From Runella sp. SP2 (lineage in GTDB: Bacteria; Bacteroidota; Bacteroidia; Cytophagales; Spirosomataceae), in contig NZ_CP031030.1 in assembly GCF_003711225.1 (NCBI RefSeq), forward strand, positions 310,001-374,000: a DNA stretch of 64,000 nt, given 5' to 3'. Below, one piece after another: positions 33,172 through 43,226 of this stretch (position 1 is the first letter of the stretch; each line of letters opens with the position of its first letter). The position numbers and the translations under genes are program-made. The notes below the pieces were generated by a model. It was not told the origin of the DNA, made no database searches, and was given only the letters and a program-made list of their open reading frames with translations.

Positions 33172-33254
33172 ACGTATATATATGCCAATGGTCTCGCTGG
33201 GTTTTGGTATTTTTGGAGGTTAAGATAAAACTCCAAAATCGCGAACAGAAATCA

Positions 33255-34973
33255 ATGAAAAAAATGCTACTGATAGGGCTGGCTGTGCTGTGGAGACTAA
33301 GTGTTTTTGCGCAGATAACAGCCTCGTATCAGGGAGATTCGTGGAAAGAAATACTGCGCAATAAACAAGGAACAGTCACGTCGCTTTGGAATGGCATCGA
33401 CCCGTTTGTGTTTAAGGCTTCGGATGGGCGGTTGATGGGTGTGGAGTACGAAGTGATGGAAGCATTTGTGCGTTTTACCGAAAAAAAATACGGGGTAAAA
33501 TTGGCCGTGAACTGGGTGGAAAATCCCGATTTTCAGCAGATGATAGCGGCCATCAAAAACAGCAAACAAGCAGGGGTTTTTGCGTGGGGTTACATCTCAA
33601 TCACCGCCGAACGGGCCAAGTTTCTTCAATTTACCCCGCCCTACATGCCCGATCTCAACGTGCTCGTGACGCACGCCAATCGAGCATTGTACAAATCACC
33701 CGAAGCGTTTTTAGACGGTGCCAAACAGATGCACAGCTTTGCGATGGACAACACCACCATGGCCGAAGATCTTGCCAAACTTCGCTCACGAATTCCTCAG
33801 GTGGCGACAACGTTCAAAAACAACGATTACGAAATTGCCGAGGCGATTTCCCAAGATGAAAAAGCGTTTGGGTATCTGCCATTGTCGATATACATTGTGG
33901 CGCTCCAGCGTGGCCTCAAAGTCAAACGCCAGCCTGTTTGGGCCGTAAAACGTCCAGGTTTTGCGGGTATTTATCCCATGAAAAGTGATTGGAAAGAGCC
34001 CGTCGATGCGTACTTTGAAAGTGCTGATTTTCAGCGTGATTTTGAGCAAATCGCCCGTCAGTATTTGGGGGCGCACATGTGGAAATTGGTGTTTCTGAAC
34101 GTGATGAACGATTCGATGCGAAATCAAAACGATTTGGAGTTATTACAAATTGAGAAAGACTTGTTTGCTGCACGCGTCATCGAAGCTGCGCAAGAATCGG
34201 AGTTTCAGCGTGACCTGCGGAATATTCTTTTGCTCACGGGTGTGTTCGCGTTGGTATTGATGTTTATTTTTTACCTTCGTTATCGCAGTAAAAAGCACTA
34301 TTCGGAAGTGTTGAGAACGCAAAACGAGTTGATTCTGTCCCAAAAAAGCGAGATAGAGCGTATCAATCGGGATTTACAACTACGGGTGTTACAGTCGCAA
34401 ACGACCCCTCATTTTGTCTTCAATGCACTGCATACATTTCGGTATTTTGTAAGCCTCAACGAACGAAAAAGTACACTTGCGTACCTGACGGCGCTATCGG
34501 AATGTATGAATAATTTGTTGCAGCAGTCCGAAACAACTTTTTGTACGGTAGCAGAAGAATGTCAGTTGTTGACGCAGTGCTTGCAATTGGAAAAAATCCG
34601 TTACGCCGACAAGTTTGGCTTTGAAGTGCAGTATGACCAAGCCGTCAAAGACTGGCAGATTCCTACGTTGTTGATATACCCGTTGATTGAAACTGCTTTG
34701 CACCGAAGTATTTTGGTTAGAAAAGACAATGAGGGGTTTCTGCAAGTTGGCTTTGACTATAAAAATGGATACATTGTGGGGAGTATTGAAGTAAATGCGC
34801 CAACAGGAGAGCCTTTATTGGGAATCAGCAATAAACCAGAGACGGACAACGCTTCATTGAGCCTGATGTGGCAACGCATAGAGCTTTACAACGCAGCCCA
34901 AGCAGGTACGATTACGGTTTCGACGTCTGTCCCTGACCGTTACGAAATCCGTTATCGTGTTTTAAAATCATAA
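33255..34973 (+). CDS. LytS-type histidine kinase homologue fused to a periplasmic solute-binding (SBP_bac_3) domain; probable pseudokinase
   Basis: 572 residues from MKKMLLIGLAVLWRLSVFAQ, a signal peptide. Residues about 40-290 resemble a type-3 extracellular solute-binding domain (EYEVMEAFVRFTEKKYGVKL, FAWGYISITAERAKFLQFTP). One membrane helix (about 320-340) and a coiled coil lead to a His_kinase domain with the H-box QTTPHFVFNALHTFRYF. The N-box, usually PLxENAxxHG, reads YPLIETALHRS and lacks the Asn, and no GxGxxN-type loop is seen. ATP binding is therefore probably lost. An intact kinase follows 3 nt later, suggesting a sensor pseudokinase working with it. No response regulator is adjacent. 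Confidence 0.8.
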   Translation: MKKMLLIGLAVLWRLSVFAQITASYQGDSWKEILRNKQGTVTSLWNGIDPFVFKASDGRLMGVEYEVMEAFVRFTEKKYGVKLAVNWVENPDFQQMIAAIKNSKQAGVFAWGYISITAERAKFLQFTPPYMPDLNVLVTHANRALYKSPEAFLDGAKQMHSFAMDNTTMAEDLAKLRSRIPQVATTFKNNDYEIAEAISQDEKAFGYLPLSIYIVALQRGLKVKRQPVWAVKRPGFAGIYPMKSDWKEPVDAYFESADFQRDFEQIARQYLGAHMWKLVFLNVMNDSMRNQNDLELLQIEKDLFAARVIEAAQESEFQRDLRNILLLTGVFALVLMFIFYLRYRSKKHYSEVLRTQNELILSQKSEIERINRDLQLRVLQSQTTPHFVFNALHTFRYFVSLNERKSTLAYLTALSECMNNLLQQSETTFCTVAEECQLLTQCLQLEKIRYADKFGFEVQYDQAVKDWQIPTLLIYPLIETALHRSILVRKDNEGFLQVGFDYKNGYIVGSIEVNAPTGEPLLGISNKPETDNASLSLMWQRIELYNAAQAGTITVSTSVPDRYEIRYRVLKS

Positions 34974-34976
34974 CGT

Positions 34977-36386
34977 ATGTTGAAAGCGCTTTCGGAATCG
35001 TTAAATGCCAAGAAAAATGCCCTCTCACGGACGTTGACCCGTTGGGTTCGTCCCTTGTGGCGTTGGGTGTCGAGACAAGGCATTACCGACGAACTTTCCG
35101 AAGACCGTAAAAACAAAGTGATTCTGACCAACCGCTTGGCCGCAACGGTAAGTTTGGTGCTCATTGGGCCGTTGTTCAACTATATTCAAGTATTAGATGT
35201 CTTCATTCTGCATTTTTTAGCGATTCTGAGCTATTTAATGCCCCTGCTTATCAATCGTTTGGGTTGGTACTCGACGGCGCGGTGGTGGTTTGTCATTACG
35301 CCCCCTGTGTTTAATTTGATAGGTGCTGGATTGCTAACGGAAGGCCCTGCATCGGCGGCCAAAATTTCGTTTATGGCCATGATTATCCTGCCTATTTTGC
35401 TTTTTCAAATCACTGAGTGGTTTCAAATGCTGCTTGGGCTTGGGTGGGTATTTCTGACGGTGTTGTCGTTTGACTACGTGACAGACTTAGTTCCACGGTC
35501 GGCCTGGATTGCCAATGATGCCCATTACGACAACCCACACGTAGCGCACATGGGTATCATTCGGGGCATGGTTATGCTGACGGTAGCTTTTATTTATCTT
35601 CAATTGGTCAATCGTGGCAATCAACAAAAGCTGACAAAAGCGTTGGACGAAACCGACCGTCAGCGAGCAATTTTGGACGATACCAACGCGCTGCTTCGCC
35701 AACAAAACGAAGAAATTGAGCGCCAACGCTTGGACATTGAGCACATCAACCACGACCTGCGTTTACAGGCATTGAAAGCCCAAATGGATCCGCATTTTTT
35801 GTTCAATGCGCTGGGGTCGATTCAGCATTTTATCCTCAAACAAGAGACCAAAGAATCGCTGAATTATTTGGCAAAATTCTCAAAACTGATTCGCCAGATG
35901 TTGGAAAACTCGGTGAACGACCGCGTGGCGCTGGCCGACGAAACGCGGGCATTGTCGTATTATATTGATTTAGAACGACTTCGATTTGAAAATAAATTTG
36001 AGTACCACATCGACATCGACGAAACCATCGATGCCGAGCGGACGGAGATTCCGCCGATGTTGCTCCAACCCTATATCGAGAACGCCATCTTGCACGGGCT
36101 TCGTCCGAAAGAAGAGGGTGGAGGTCAACTTAAAGTGGTTATCCTGAGACAGTTTGATGATTTGTTGTGCATCATTGAAGATAATGGCATTGGTCGCGAG
36201 GCCGCTGCCTACATCAACTCCCACCGCCGTCGCTCGCACATTTCGCGCGGTACTTCCTTTACCGATAGTCGGATTCGCCTGCTCAATGCCAACCGTACCC
36301 AGGCCGTTAGTGCCATTACCATCGACTTGATGGACGAGCAGGGAAACCCCCGAGGCACGCGCGTAGAGCTTAAAATTCCGCTCTGA
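34977..36386 (+). CDS. LytS-type sensor histidine kinase (His_kinase family)
   Basis: 469 residues. About six membrane helices (residues 50-215) are followed by a coiled coil. The H-box is ALKAQMDPHFLFNALGSIQH with the phospho-accepting His. The ATPase domain is complete: N-box MLLQPYIENAILHGLRP and G-box IIEDNGIGREAAA. Family members usually signal to LytTR response regulators, but none is encoded nearby. It begins 3 nt after the SBP-kinase homologue, so the pair is likely co-transcribed and may heterodimerise. Confidence 0.9.
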   Translation: MLKALSESLNAKKNALSRTLTRWVRPLWRWVSRQGITDELSEDRKNKVILTNRLAATVSLVLIGPLFNYIQVLDVFILHFLAILSYLMPLLINRLGWYSTARWWFVITPPVFNLIGAGLLTEGPASAAKISFMAMIILPILLFQITEWFQMLLGLGWVFLTVLSFDYVTDLVPRSAWIANDAHYDNPHVAHMGIIRGMVMLTVAFIYLQLVNRGNQQKLTKALDETDRQRAILDDTNALLRQQNEEIERQRLDIEHINHDLRLQALKAQMDPHFLFNALGSIQHFILKQETKESLNYLAKFSKLIRQMLENSVNDRVALADETRALSYYIDLERLRFENKFEYHIDIDETIDAERTEIPPMLLQPYIENAILHGLRPKEEGGGQLKVVILRQFDDLLCIIEDNGIGREAAAYINSHRRRSHISRGTSFTDSRIRLLNANRTQAVSAITIDLMDEQGNPRGTRVELKIPL

Positions 36387-36443
36387 TTGCAGTATCATTT
36401 GGCCAAAAATGCCTTCTTAGGGTAAATATTAATCTAAGAACGC

Positions 36444-37139
36444 ATGAAAGTAAAAAGTTTGTTGGCTTCTTTATTGTTCTGTACTTCACTCTCGTACGCC
36501 CAATCTGAAGACAATACCCTGACGAAAAAGGAAAAGACCGAAGGATGGAAACTCCTTTGGGACGGAAAAACCAACGCTGGCTGGAAAAGCACGAAAGCCG
36601 ACGGTTTTCCTGCTACAGGTTGGTCAACGGAAGGTGGCGTGTTGAAAGTCGTAAAAAGTGCCCGAGGAGGCGATATTATTACGACGAATAAGTACAAAAA
36701 CTTTGTCCTAAAAATAGACTTCAAACTGACGGAAGGTGCCAACAGCGGCATCAAGTACTTCGTAAATTCGTCGGGCATTGGTTGCGAATACCAAGTGTTG
36801 GATGACGACAAACACCCCGATGCCAAAGCTGGCGTAGAGGGCAACCGTACCTTGGGTTCTTTGTACGACTTGATTACTGCCGACCCCAAAAAACCACTTA
36901 AAAAGGACGACTTCAATACGGCCATGATTGTCGTGAACAACAACCACGTAGAACACTGGCTCAATGGCGTGAAAATAGTGGAATACGACCGCAACAACCA
37001 GATGTGGCGGGCGTTGGTCAACTACAGCAAGTACAAAAAGTACGCCGATTTTGGCAATGCTACCGAAGCGCCAATTTTACTCCAAGACCACGGAGACGAG
37101 GTGTGGTTTAAAAACATTAAAATTTTAGAAAAAAAATAA
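36444..37139 (+). CDS. Exported DUF1080 (3-keto-disaccharide hydrolase-type) protein
   Basis: 231 residues with signal peptide [20 protein letters not shown]. The body is one DUF1080 concanavalin-like domain: [48 protein letters not shown] and [17 protein letters not shown]. Such proteins are tied to 3-keto-glycoside hydrolysis and carbohydrate breakdown in Bacteroidota and Planctomycetota. The Gfo/Idh-type oxidoreductase that follows after 10 bp is a usual partner. The substrate is unknown. Confidence 0.9.
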   Translation: MKVKSLLASLLFCTSLSYAQSEDNTLTKKEKTEGWKLLWDGKTNAGWKSTKADGFPATGWSTEGGVLKVVKSARGGDIITTNKYKNFVLKIDFKLTEGANSGIKYFVNSSGIGCEYQVLDDDKHPDAKAGVEGNRTLGSLYDLITADPKKPLKKDDFNTAMIVVNNNHVEHWLNGVKIVEYDRNNQMWRALVNYSKYKKYADFGNATEAPILLQDHGDEVWFKNIKILEKK

Positions 37140-37149
37140 TCGTTACCAA

Positions 37150-38559
37150 ATGACAACCAGAAGGGATTTTATAAAAAAAGCAGGGGTTGCGGGTTCGGGC
37201 CTAGCTTTGGGGCAATTGAGCCCAAGCATCATGACAAACCCAGCACGAAAAGGCGAAAAAGTCAAATTGGCTTGCATTGGAATCGGCTTCCGTGGGGGTG
37301 AAATCATCAAAGAACTCAACAAAACGGGTTTGGCTGAGATTGTGGCACTTTGCGACATCGACATGGGCGCCAAGCATACGCAAGAGATTGCGGCCATGTT
37401 CCCCAATGCGAAACAGTTCCAAGATTTCCGTAAAATGTTTGACAGCATGGGAAATCAGATTGAGGCGGTTTCTATCGGAATTCCTGATTTTGCCCACTAC
37501 GTAGTGGCCGTCCACGCGATGTCGTTGGGCAAGCACGTCTATGTTGAAAAACCAATGGCGCGGACCTTCCACGAATCGGAGTTGTTGATGAAGTTGGCCA
37601 AGAAAAACCCAAAAGTGGTGACCCAAATGGGAAACCAAGGGCACTCGGAGGCAAACTATTTCCAGTTTAAAGCGTGGAAAGATGCGGGTATCATCAAAGA
37701 CGTAACCAAAATTACGGCCCACATGAACTCGGCCCGCAGATGGCACGGTTGGGATCCTAAGATTTCAAAATACCCCGAGGCTCAGCCCATTCCGTCAACG
37801 TTGGATTGGGATACGTGGCATTTGAACACGATGTACCACGATTTTAACGAAAAATACCACTACGGTAACTGGCGCTGCTGGTACGATTTCGGGATGGGTG
37901 CTTTGGGCGACTGGGGCGCGCACATCTTGGATACGGCGCACCAATTCCTCGATCTTGGATTGCCAAACGAAGTGACTGCGGTGAAGTTGGACGGACACAA
38001 TGATTTCTTCTTCCCAATGTCATCGACGCTTTTGTTCCGCTTCCCCGAGCGAAAAGGAATGCCAGCCGTGGACGTAACTTGGTACGACGGCGTTAACAAC
38101 CAACCTCCGTTGCCCGACGGATACGGTTTGTCAGAACTTGACCCGAATATTCCTGTGGTGGCAGGCCAGAAAATTAAGGCCGCGACCTTGAATCCAGGTA
38201 AGATTATTTATTCAAAAGACCTCATTTTCAAGGGCGGCTCGCACGGAAGCACGTTGAGTATTATTCCCAAAGAAAAAGCGTTAGAAATGCAGTCGAAACT
38301 GCCTGTAGTGCCAGCTAGTCCATCCAACCACTTCAAAAACTTCTTGTTGGCGTGCCAAGGAGAAGAAAAAACGCGTTCGCCGTTTGAAATTGCAGGGCCG
38401 TTATGTCAAGTGTTTGCGTTAGGTGTAATGGCGCAGCGTCTGAACACGAAACTGTTGTTTGACCGTACGACAAAAACCATTACCAATCATTCTTTTGCCA
38501 ACGCGATGCTGACAGGTATTCCGCCGCGCAAAGGCTGGGAGGATTATTATCGGATATAA
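37150..38559 (+). CDS. Gfo/Idh/MocA-family oxidoreductase with Tat signal
   Basis: 469 residues. The N-terminus TTRRDFIKKAGVAGSGLALG is a twin-arginine signal, so the folded, NAD(P)-loaded enzyme is exported. The Rossmann part reads KLACIGIGFRGGEIIKELN and CDIDMGAKHTQE, and the conserved EKP motif is HVYVEKPMARTFHE. The C-terminal half carries the family's bacterial TAT-type extension. It probably oxidises a sugar or glycoside at C3, with the DUF1080 protein upstream cleaving the keto product. That pathway is inferred from family pairing. Confidence 0.92.
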   Translation: MTTRRDFIKKAGVAGSGLALGQLSPSIMTNPARKGEKVKLACIGIGFRGGEIIKELNKTGLAEIVALCDIDMGAKHTQEIAAMFPNAKQFQDFRKMFDSMGNQIEAVSIGIPDFAHYVVAVHAMSLGKHVYVEKPMARTFHESELLMKLAKKNPKVVTQMGNQGHSEANYFQFKAWKDAGIIKDVTKITAHMNSARRWHGWDPKISKYPEAQPIPSTLDWDTWHLNTMYHDFNEKYHYGNWRCWYDFGMGALGDWGAHILDTAHQFLDLGLPNEVTAVKLDGHNDFFFPMSSTLLFRFPERKGMPAVDVTWYDGVNNQPPLPDGYGLSELDPNIPVVAGQKIKAATLNPGKIIYSKDLIFKGGSHGSTLSIIPKEKALEMQSKLPVVPASPSNHFKNFLLACQGEEKTRSPFEIAGPLCQVFALGVMAQRLNTKLLFDRTTKTITNHSFANAMLTGIPPRKGWEDYYRI

Positions 38560-38570
38560 GCGTGGAGTTT

Positions 38571-38603
38571 ACCTTCCCGAAAGTTTTGAACTTTCGGGAA
38601 GGT
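38571..38603. repeat. REP hairpin (ACCTTCCCGAAAGTT), doubles as bidirectional terminator
   Basis: A 15-bp perfect stem ACCTTCCCGAAAGTT / AACTTTCGGGAAGGT with loop TTG lies between the stops of two convergent genes (38559 and 38605). The same core occurs repeatedly around the RAYT gene at 59.1-60.3 kb, so it is a dispersed copy of that element. Confidence 0.8.
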
Positions 38604-38604
38604 G

Positions 38605-40833
38605 TTATCTTATCTTAGGGCACTTTGTTCGCCCACGTTGTTTGCGCGAAGCGGGCCGAAATTGAAGCTGATTTTTCGTGACCAAATACCCTCCTTTTCC
38701 GTTTCGCGTCCTAATTTCTCCCCCTTCTTTCATCGGAATAAAATCCAACGACGGCAAAAACGCAAAGTCATTAATCGGCTGAGGATGAATGTCGAATAGC
38801 GGATTGCCTGGAAAATGGTACGTCTCAAATTCGTAGTCAAACAAGAAAATCGTAATAAACCCATCGGGGCTGTACTTGAGGCTGATGTCTTGGGTAGGTT
38901 TCAGTTTAAACGCCTGTTGAAAATCGGCGCGGCGGAAAAACTGGTCTTTAAAATGGTCGTGGTGAAGCTTGGCGCGATTGTACAAATAAATCGTGTTTGA
39001 CGAATCGTAGGTAATGGCAATGTCGATGTAGTGCTTTGAAAAATCTTTGCGTGTGTCTTTGGCAAACAAAACCCCCATGTTGTTGATGGCATTTTTGCTT
39101 AAATACAATTGATAATGCGCAATGGCCGATGACTCCTCGTTGCGGTTTTTGAAGACATTCCCAATGTTGACATTGTACGCCTTTTTGGTGGAATCAATTT
39201 CCAGACCTTTTTCAAAATCTTTGAGCGATAAGTCGGAAAACTTGGCTTCTTCGGCTTGGTCGCGGTTGTGGCGTTCACGCAACGACATATACGACTGAAC
39301 AATCCCACGGTTGTTGTACAACATCGGCAATTGCTTTTTTCGCAAAAGGCTATCGTAGAGTACCTTCGCGCGGTCGATGTCGTCGATGTTTAGGTACGAA
39401 ACGCCCAAACCGTTGCTCGCGTTGATATTGCTTGGGTCGAGGGCGTGGGCTTGGGTGAAGTCGTCGAGGGCCTGCTGGTACTCGTTGCATTTGAGATAAA
39501 TATTCCCCCGATTGACGAGCATCCGAACGCTGATTTCGGGGTTGGCTCGAATGGCCCTTTCCAGCCATTTTAAGGAAGTCAAAAAATACCCTTCGATGCG
39601 GCAATACTCGCTCATGGCCAAGCAGGGAAGTAGTCCTTTCCCCGAAAGTTGCACTGCCGTTTGAACGTCATCTTTTGCCAAGGCTGTTTGGTGAGAATAG
39701 AGCCGACAAAACGCCCGTGCGGCAAAAAAATCGGCATGGTGGGGATTTTTGGCATTCAAAATTTCACCCGCTTGCTCAAAACAACAGACCGCTTCGCTAT
39801 AATTTTGGAGACGATAATAAATAATGCCTAAACCGAGCCAAGCGTGCTTTTGGGTCGAATCTAAATCCAGCGCCCGTTCGTACGCTTTTTGGGCTTGGCG
39901 TTGCCCGTTGGTGCCGACGTACGCATTGCCCAAACTTAGCCACGCTTCGGCCGAAAAATCATTGAGCCGACAAGCCGCGTCGTACTCCAATACCGCTTCC
40001 TGGTACTTACGTTGGCGATACAGCGCGTGGCCTAAACCCAGCCTTGCCGCAAAGCGATAATAAGGGTCTTTGGTGGTAAGGTATTCGCGGTAAAGCGCCT
40101 CCGCTGTGGTGTATTCGGCCAAGGCCAGCGAGCTATTCCCGCGTTGTACCAAAAAACGAGGCCCGCTTGGGTGCTTGCCCACGCGCGTTGCGAGTTTGTC
40201 GGCTTTTTCGTAGAGGCGTTCTGCTTGTTTGTAGTCGCCAAGTTTAAATTGAATATTGGCGGCTAGTTCGTGAAATTCGGCCGCTTTGGCAAAACCAATT
40301 CGCTTGCTCCAATCTTGTGACTGTTGCAAATCACCCAATTTGTAATGGGCCAGTGCAATGTTAAAAATAAGTGTATCGTTAGGAGGTGCGTGTTCCCACG
40401 TGGCCAAGCCCTGTTGAATATCGCCTTTCTGCGCTTCCCAAACGCCCTTATTGTGCAAATAACGCTTCCCAGCTCCTGTCTGCGTCAGTAGTTGCAGGGC
40501 GGTGTCGTATTCTTTTAATACGCCAGTAACGAGTGCGAGATTATACAGTAAGGTGTCGTTGTTGGCATCGTATTCTTGGGCTTGTAGAAACATTGACTGC
40601 GCACTTTGGTACCGCTGATTGTAAGCGTACTGAATGCCACCATTGTTGAGTTGAGGAAACCGCTTGGGGTTCTGAGGAACGTTTTTTTTGGGAGGAGCTA
40701 CCGCAATTTTCTTGGTTGAATGCGCTGACGACCCCGTATTAGAAGAATCTACCACGCACGCTTGAGACCGTGTGCCAAGTACAAATTCAACTATAAAAAG
40801 GAGTAAAGTAAACCTAAAAGTCAGCATCTCCAT
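38605..40833 (-). CDS. Exported tetratricopeptide-repeat protein
   Basis: The ATG at 40833 (MEMLTFRFTLLLFIVEFVLG) gives 742 residues with a signal-like N-terminus; the next ATG two codons on is equally possible. More than ten TPR units run from about residue 60 to 560, for example YQEAVLEYDAACRLNDFSAE, AWLSLGNAYVGTNGQRQAQK and AWLGLGIIYYRLQNYSEAVC. The C-terminal 100 residues are not TPR and include a segment with DYEFETYHFPGNPLFDIHP. The TPR array implies a protein-protein scaffold in the periplasm or at the outer membrane. The partner is unknown. Confidence 0.85.
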   Translation of the reverse strand: MEMLTFRFTLLLFIVEFVLGTRSQACVVDSSNTGSSAHSTKKIAVAPPKKNVPQNPKRFPQLNNGGIQYAYNQRYQSAQSMFLQAQEYDANNDTLLYNLALVTGVLKEYDTALQLLTQTGAGKRYLHNKGVWEAQKGDIQQGLATWEHAPPNDTLIFNIALAHYKLGDLQQSQDWSKRIGFAKAAEFHELAANIQFKLGDYKQAERLYEKADKLATRVGKHPSGPRFLVQRGNSSLALAEYTTAEALYREYLTTKDPYYRFAARLGLGHALYRQRKYQEAVLEYDAACRLNDFSAEAWLSLGNAYVGTNGQRQAQKAYERALDLDSTQKHAWLGLGIIYYRLQNYSEAVCCFEQAGEILNAKNPHHADFFAARAFCRLYSHQTALAKDDVQTAVQLSGKGLLPCLAMSEYCRIEGYFLTSLKWLERAIRANPEISVRMLVNRGNIYLKCNEYQQALDDFTQAHALDPSNINASNGLGVSYLNIDDIDRAKVLYDSLLRKKQLPMLYNNRGIVQSYMSLRERHNRDQAEEAKFSDLSLKDFEKGLEIDSTKKAYNVNIGNVFKNRNEESSAIAHYQLYLSKNAINNMGVLFAKDTRKDFSKHYIDIAITYDSSNTIYLYNRAKLHHDHFKDQFFRRADFQQAFKLKPTQDISLKYSPDGFITIFLFDYEFETYHFPGNPLFDIHPQPINDFAFLPSLDFIPMKEGGEIRTRNGKGGYLVTKNQLQFRPASRKQRGRTKCPKIR

Positions 40834-41055
40834 ACCAATCGTCAATGTAACTAACTTAATTTCATTTACACGAACCATGCCATGATTAGCCACTTGAGGG
40901 AAAAAAATGAGCAATAAGGCGTCAAAAACAGCTGTTTTGGTCCTTTGGTGTAGAATGTGTAAGTAAAGTTAACGCTAAGTTTTGACTTTAGCGCCTATTT
41001 AGCTACATCGACGATGAAAAAAGGGGAAATACTAGGCTTAATACATAATTTCATT

Positions 41056-41157
41056 TTTTACCCGCAGAAGCGCGCAGAATAATACAAACGCAGATAAACG
41101 ACTTAATGAAGCTATTTTCGTCAGCGAATATCTGCGGCTCTTAATCTGCGGGTAAAA
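41056..41157. repeat. Inverted-repeat element with CGCAGA/TCTGCG motifs
   Basis: Perfect 13-bp ends TTTTACCCGCAGA (41056-41068) and TCTGCGGGTAAAA (41145-41157) enclose about 75 bp with more CGCAG and CTGCG motifs. It lies in the 350-bp gap between the TPR gene start and the heparinase-like gene end. The gap otherwise shows a short hairpin (CGCTAA/TTAGCG near 40973) and no gene. Confidence 0.6.
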
Positions 41158-41183
41158 CGTAAAAAAAGTAACAAACAATGTAC

Positions 41184-43106
41184 CTAATTCGGCATAATTA
41201 AAAATGTCGATTTTCCTTTCTGAGGCAGTGCTTTGTGCGAAAGTATCAATCGACGCACGGGGCGATTGTCCCATTTGGTTTTGAAACTGACGTATTCCAT
41301 TCCGTCGGTAGAAGGCAGGTCAGTTGATACATCCCAGAGCTTGCTATCGTATTGAATAACAAAGATTTGTCCTTTGGGAGTAGTCAATTTGATTTTGCCA
41401 AGAGTGGTTAAATCCGTGTCGCAAACCGTCATAAAAACTTGCTGGAGCGAAGTGGGTTTTTGAGCCAACGTAAAATCATCGTTTATTTCGACACTATTTT
41501 TTACGCGATTGAGCTTCACCGAACGATTCCATGTCTGAATTCCCGCTTCTTTGGTGTAGCTAGGCGCAATGTCCATCGACAAAGTTGCTTCTTTTTCGTT
41601 GATGGTACTTTTGACGTTATGCGCCTCGTAAGTTCGCCCTGCGAGTTGCCCTAGTCCGTTGACAATCGGCAAGTTATGGTACTGAGATTGGGTAAACCAA
41701 AGCTCGTACCGCTTCGACGAAAAAGTGCGGGCGGTGTAGTTACCGCGACCTGCGTCGATGATCACAGGTTCGCCGTTGGCATAAAGTAGAAAATCGCCCA
41801 CGTCGTTGTGGTTGTGGCTTTCGGCATTGTGCCCGCCGTGGGTAGCCAAGTACAGACCGTTGGAACTACGGGCCGTTAGTACTTGAATATCGCCGAGCCA
41901 AGCGTCTTTGACGGGTTGATACGTCGCTTTGGTAGAAGGTAATTCTTTGATGGTGAGTAAATTCTGGATGCGGCGCATACGGTGAAAGCCGTTGTTAGAC
42001 ACCGCCAATGGGTATTTTTCAGTTGCCCACAGGCCAAACTGCATCAATTGCGGGTCGTTGATTTTTTTGCCAAAACGATACAACATAATGCCGTCGGGCT
42101 TGAGCTTGGGGTCGGCATCGGCAAAGTTGACAAAGTAATCGTCCGCAATGTGGGTTTTGAACACGTAAGACGCCATTTTTTGAATAAGCGGCTGTTGGTA
42201 CGCACTTACTTTGTTTTGAGTCGCGGATTCGAGCAATTCAAGGCAGTCAAACACACAAGCTCCCGCCGCAAACCAATAACTTGGGCCTTCGTCGCAGCCG
42301 CCATCCTCACCGAGGCCGTTGAGGTATAAATCCAATCCGAGCATGGCCGCATGGAGTTGTTCGGCGCGGCGTTTTTCGTCTTTTTCTAACAACAGCGTCG
42401 CCGTCATCCAGTTGGACATAATCCACGGATTCCAGTTGTTTACGGCATTTTTCTTGCTCATCCAGCCGTATCGGTCGGGGTTTTGAATCATGGGTACAAA
42501 CAACCGCCGATTGGTTTCAAAGTAAATTCGCTTGCGAATGAGTTTATTAATTTTATCTAATTTTTTACCCACAAAATAGTCGGCGAAAGAAAGCACGGCT
42601 GCCGTTTCGGCCGCAAACAAATCCACGACGGGGTCTTCGACGTTGGGCAGACCTGTACCGCTGATGTGGGCAGGAACACCCCAAAAACTTTCCTCACAAA
42701 TGGACCAAACGCCGTTGAAAATGGCTTCCGTAAATCGGCCTTTGTCTTCCACGCTCTCAGCCAAAATAAGGTCAATGAGGGCGTTTCGTTTTCCGTATGA
42801 AAGTTTGCCGTGGCGTTCGCGGTCGCCTGAGCGTACAAAATCCATCGAAACACTGGCTGGAATGGCTTCAAATTTGTAGTTCAACACAGCTTCTCCCGCT
42901 TTTATCACCCGTGCTGTCACACTATCGGGAAGCTGGGATTGCCATTCGGCGGCGGTTTTGGGGTAGGGTTTAAATTGGGCTTGGGGAAGAAGCGACTGCT
43001 TGACGGCTTCAAGCGAATAGGCCGTACCGAGCAGGTTTCGTTGGGTCACTTGGGCGCTGGCGATGGCCGCCCAACCGATTAAAAGGGTGGTGAAAAGGTG
43101 TTTCAT
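41184..43106 (-). CDS. Heparinase II/III-family polysaccharide lyase-like protein
   Basis: 640 residues from the ATG at 43106, with signal peptide MKHLFTTLLIGWAAIASA. The N-terminal two thirds form an alpha/alpha toroid (RNALIDLILAESVEDKGRFT, WNPWIMSNWMTATLLLE, NGLGEDGGCDEGPSYWFAAG). The Heparinase_II_III beta-sandwich follows with the characteristic HGGHNAESHNHNDVGDFLLY segment. The Tyr and His residues in these segments fit lyase chemistry on uronic-acid polysaccharides. The true substrate is unknown. No SusC/SusD or other polysaccharide genes adjoin it. Confidence 0.88.
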   Translation of the reverse strand: MKHLFTTLLIGWAAIASAQVTQRNLLGTAYSLEAVKQSLLPQAQFKPYPKTAAEWQSQLPDSVTARVIKAGEAVLNYKFEAIPASVSMDFVRSGDRERHGKLSYGKRNALIDLILAESVEDKGRFTEAIFNGVWSICEESFWGVPAHISGTGLPNVEDPVVDLFAAETAAVLSFADYFVGKKLDKINKLIRKRIYFETNRRLFVPMIQNPDRYGWMSKKNAVNNWNPWIMSNWMTATLLLEKDEKRRAEQLHAAMLGLDLYLNGLGEDGGCDEGPSYWFAAGACVFDCLELLESATQNKVSAYQQPLIQKMASYVFKTHIADDYFVNFADADPKLKPDGIMLYRFGKKINDPQLMQFGLWATEKYPLAVSNNGFHRMRRIQNLLTIKELPSTKATYQPVKDAWLGDIQVLTARSSNGLYLATHGGHNAESHNHNDVGDFLLYANGEPVIIDAGRGNYTARTFSSKRYELWFTQSQYHNLPIVNGLGQLAGRTYEAHNVKSTINEKEATLSMDIAPSYTKEAGIQTWNRSVKLNRVKNSVEINDDFTLAQKPTSLQQVFMTVCDTDLTTLGKIKLTTPKGQIFVIQYDSKLWDVSTDLPSTDGMEYVSFKTKWDNRPVRRLILSHKALPQKGKSTFLIMPN

Positions 43107-43226
43107 TGGTCGTTTGATTGTAGCGACGTTGCAACGCAACGTCGCTATTGAAGGGTTTATATCTAACAGATGGCAAGAACCCCCTTTTCATACTGACCAC
43201 AGAAAATAAATTTGTGGGATTTTGGT

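Noticed and set aside
41038-41274. Minus-strand open frame of 78 codons overlapping the heparinase-like gene end
   Set aside because: It runs through the 102-bp inverted-repeat element and the end of a certain gene; no protein features.
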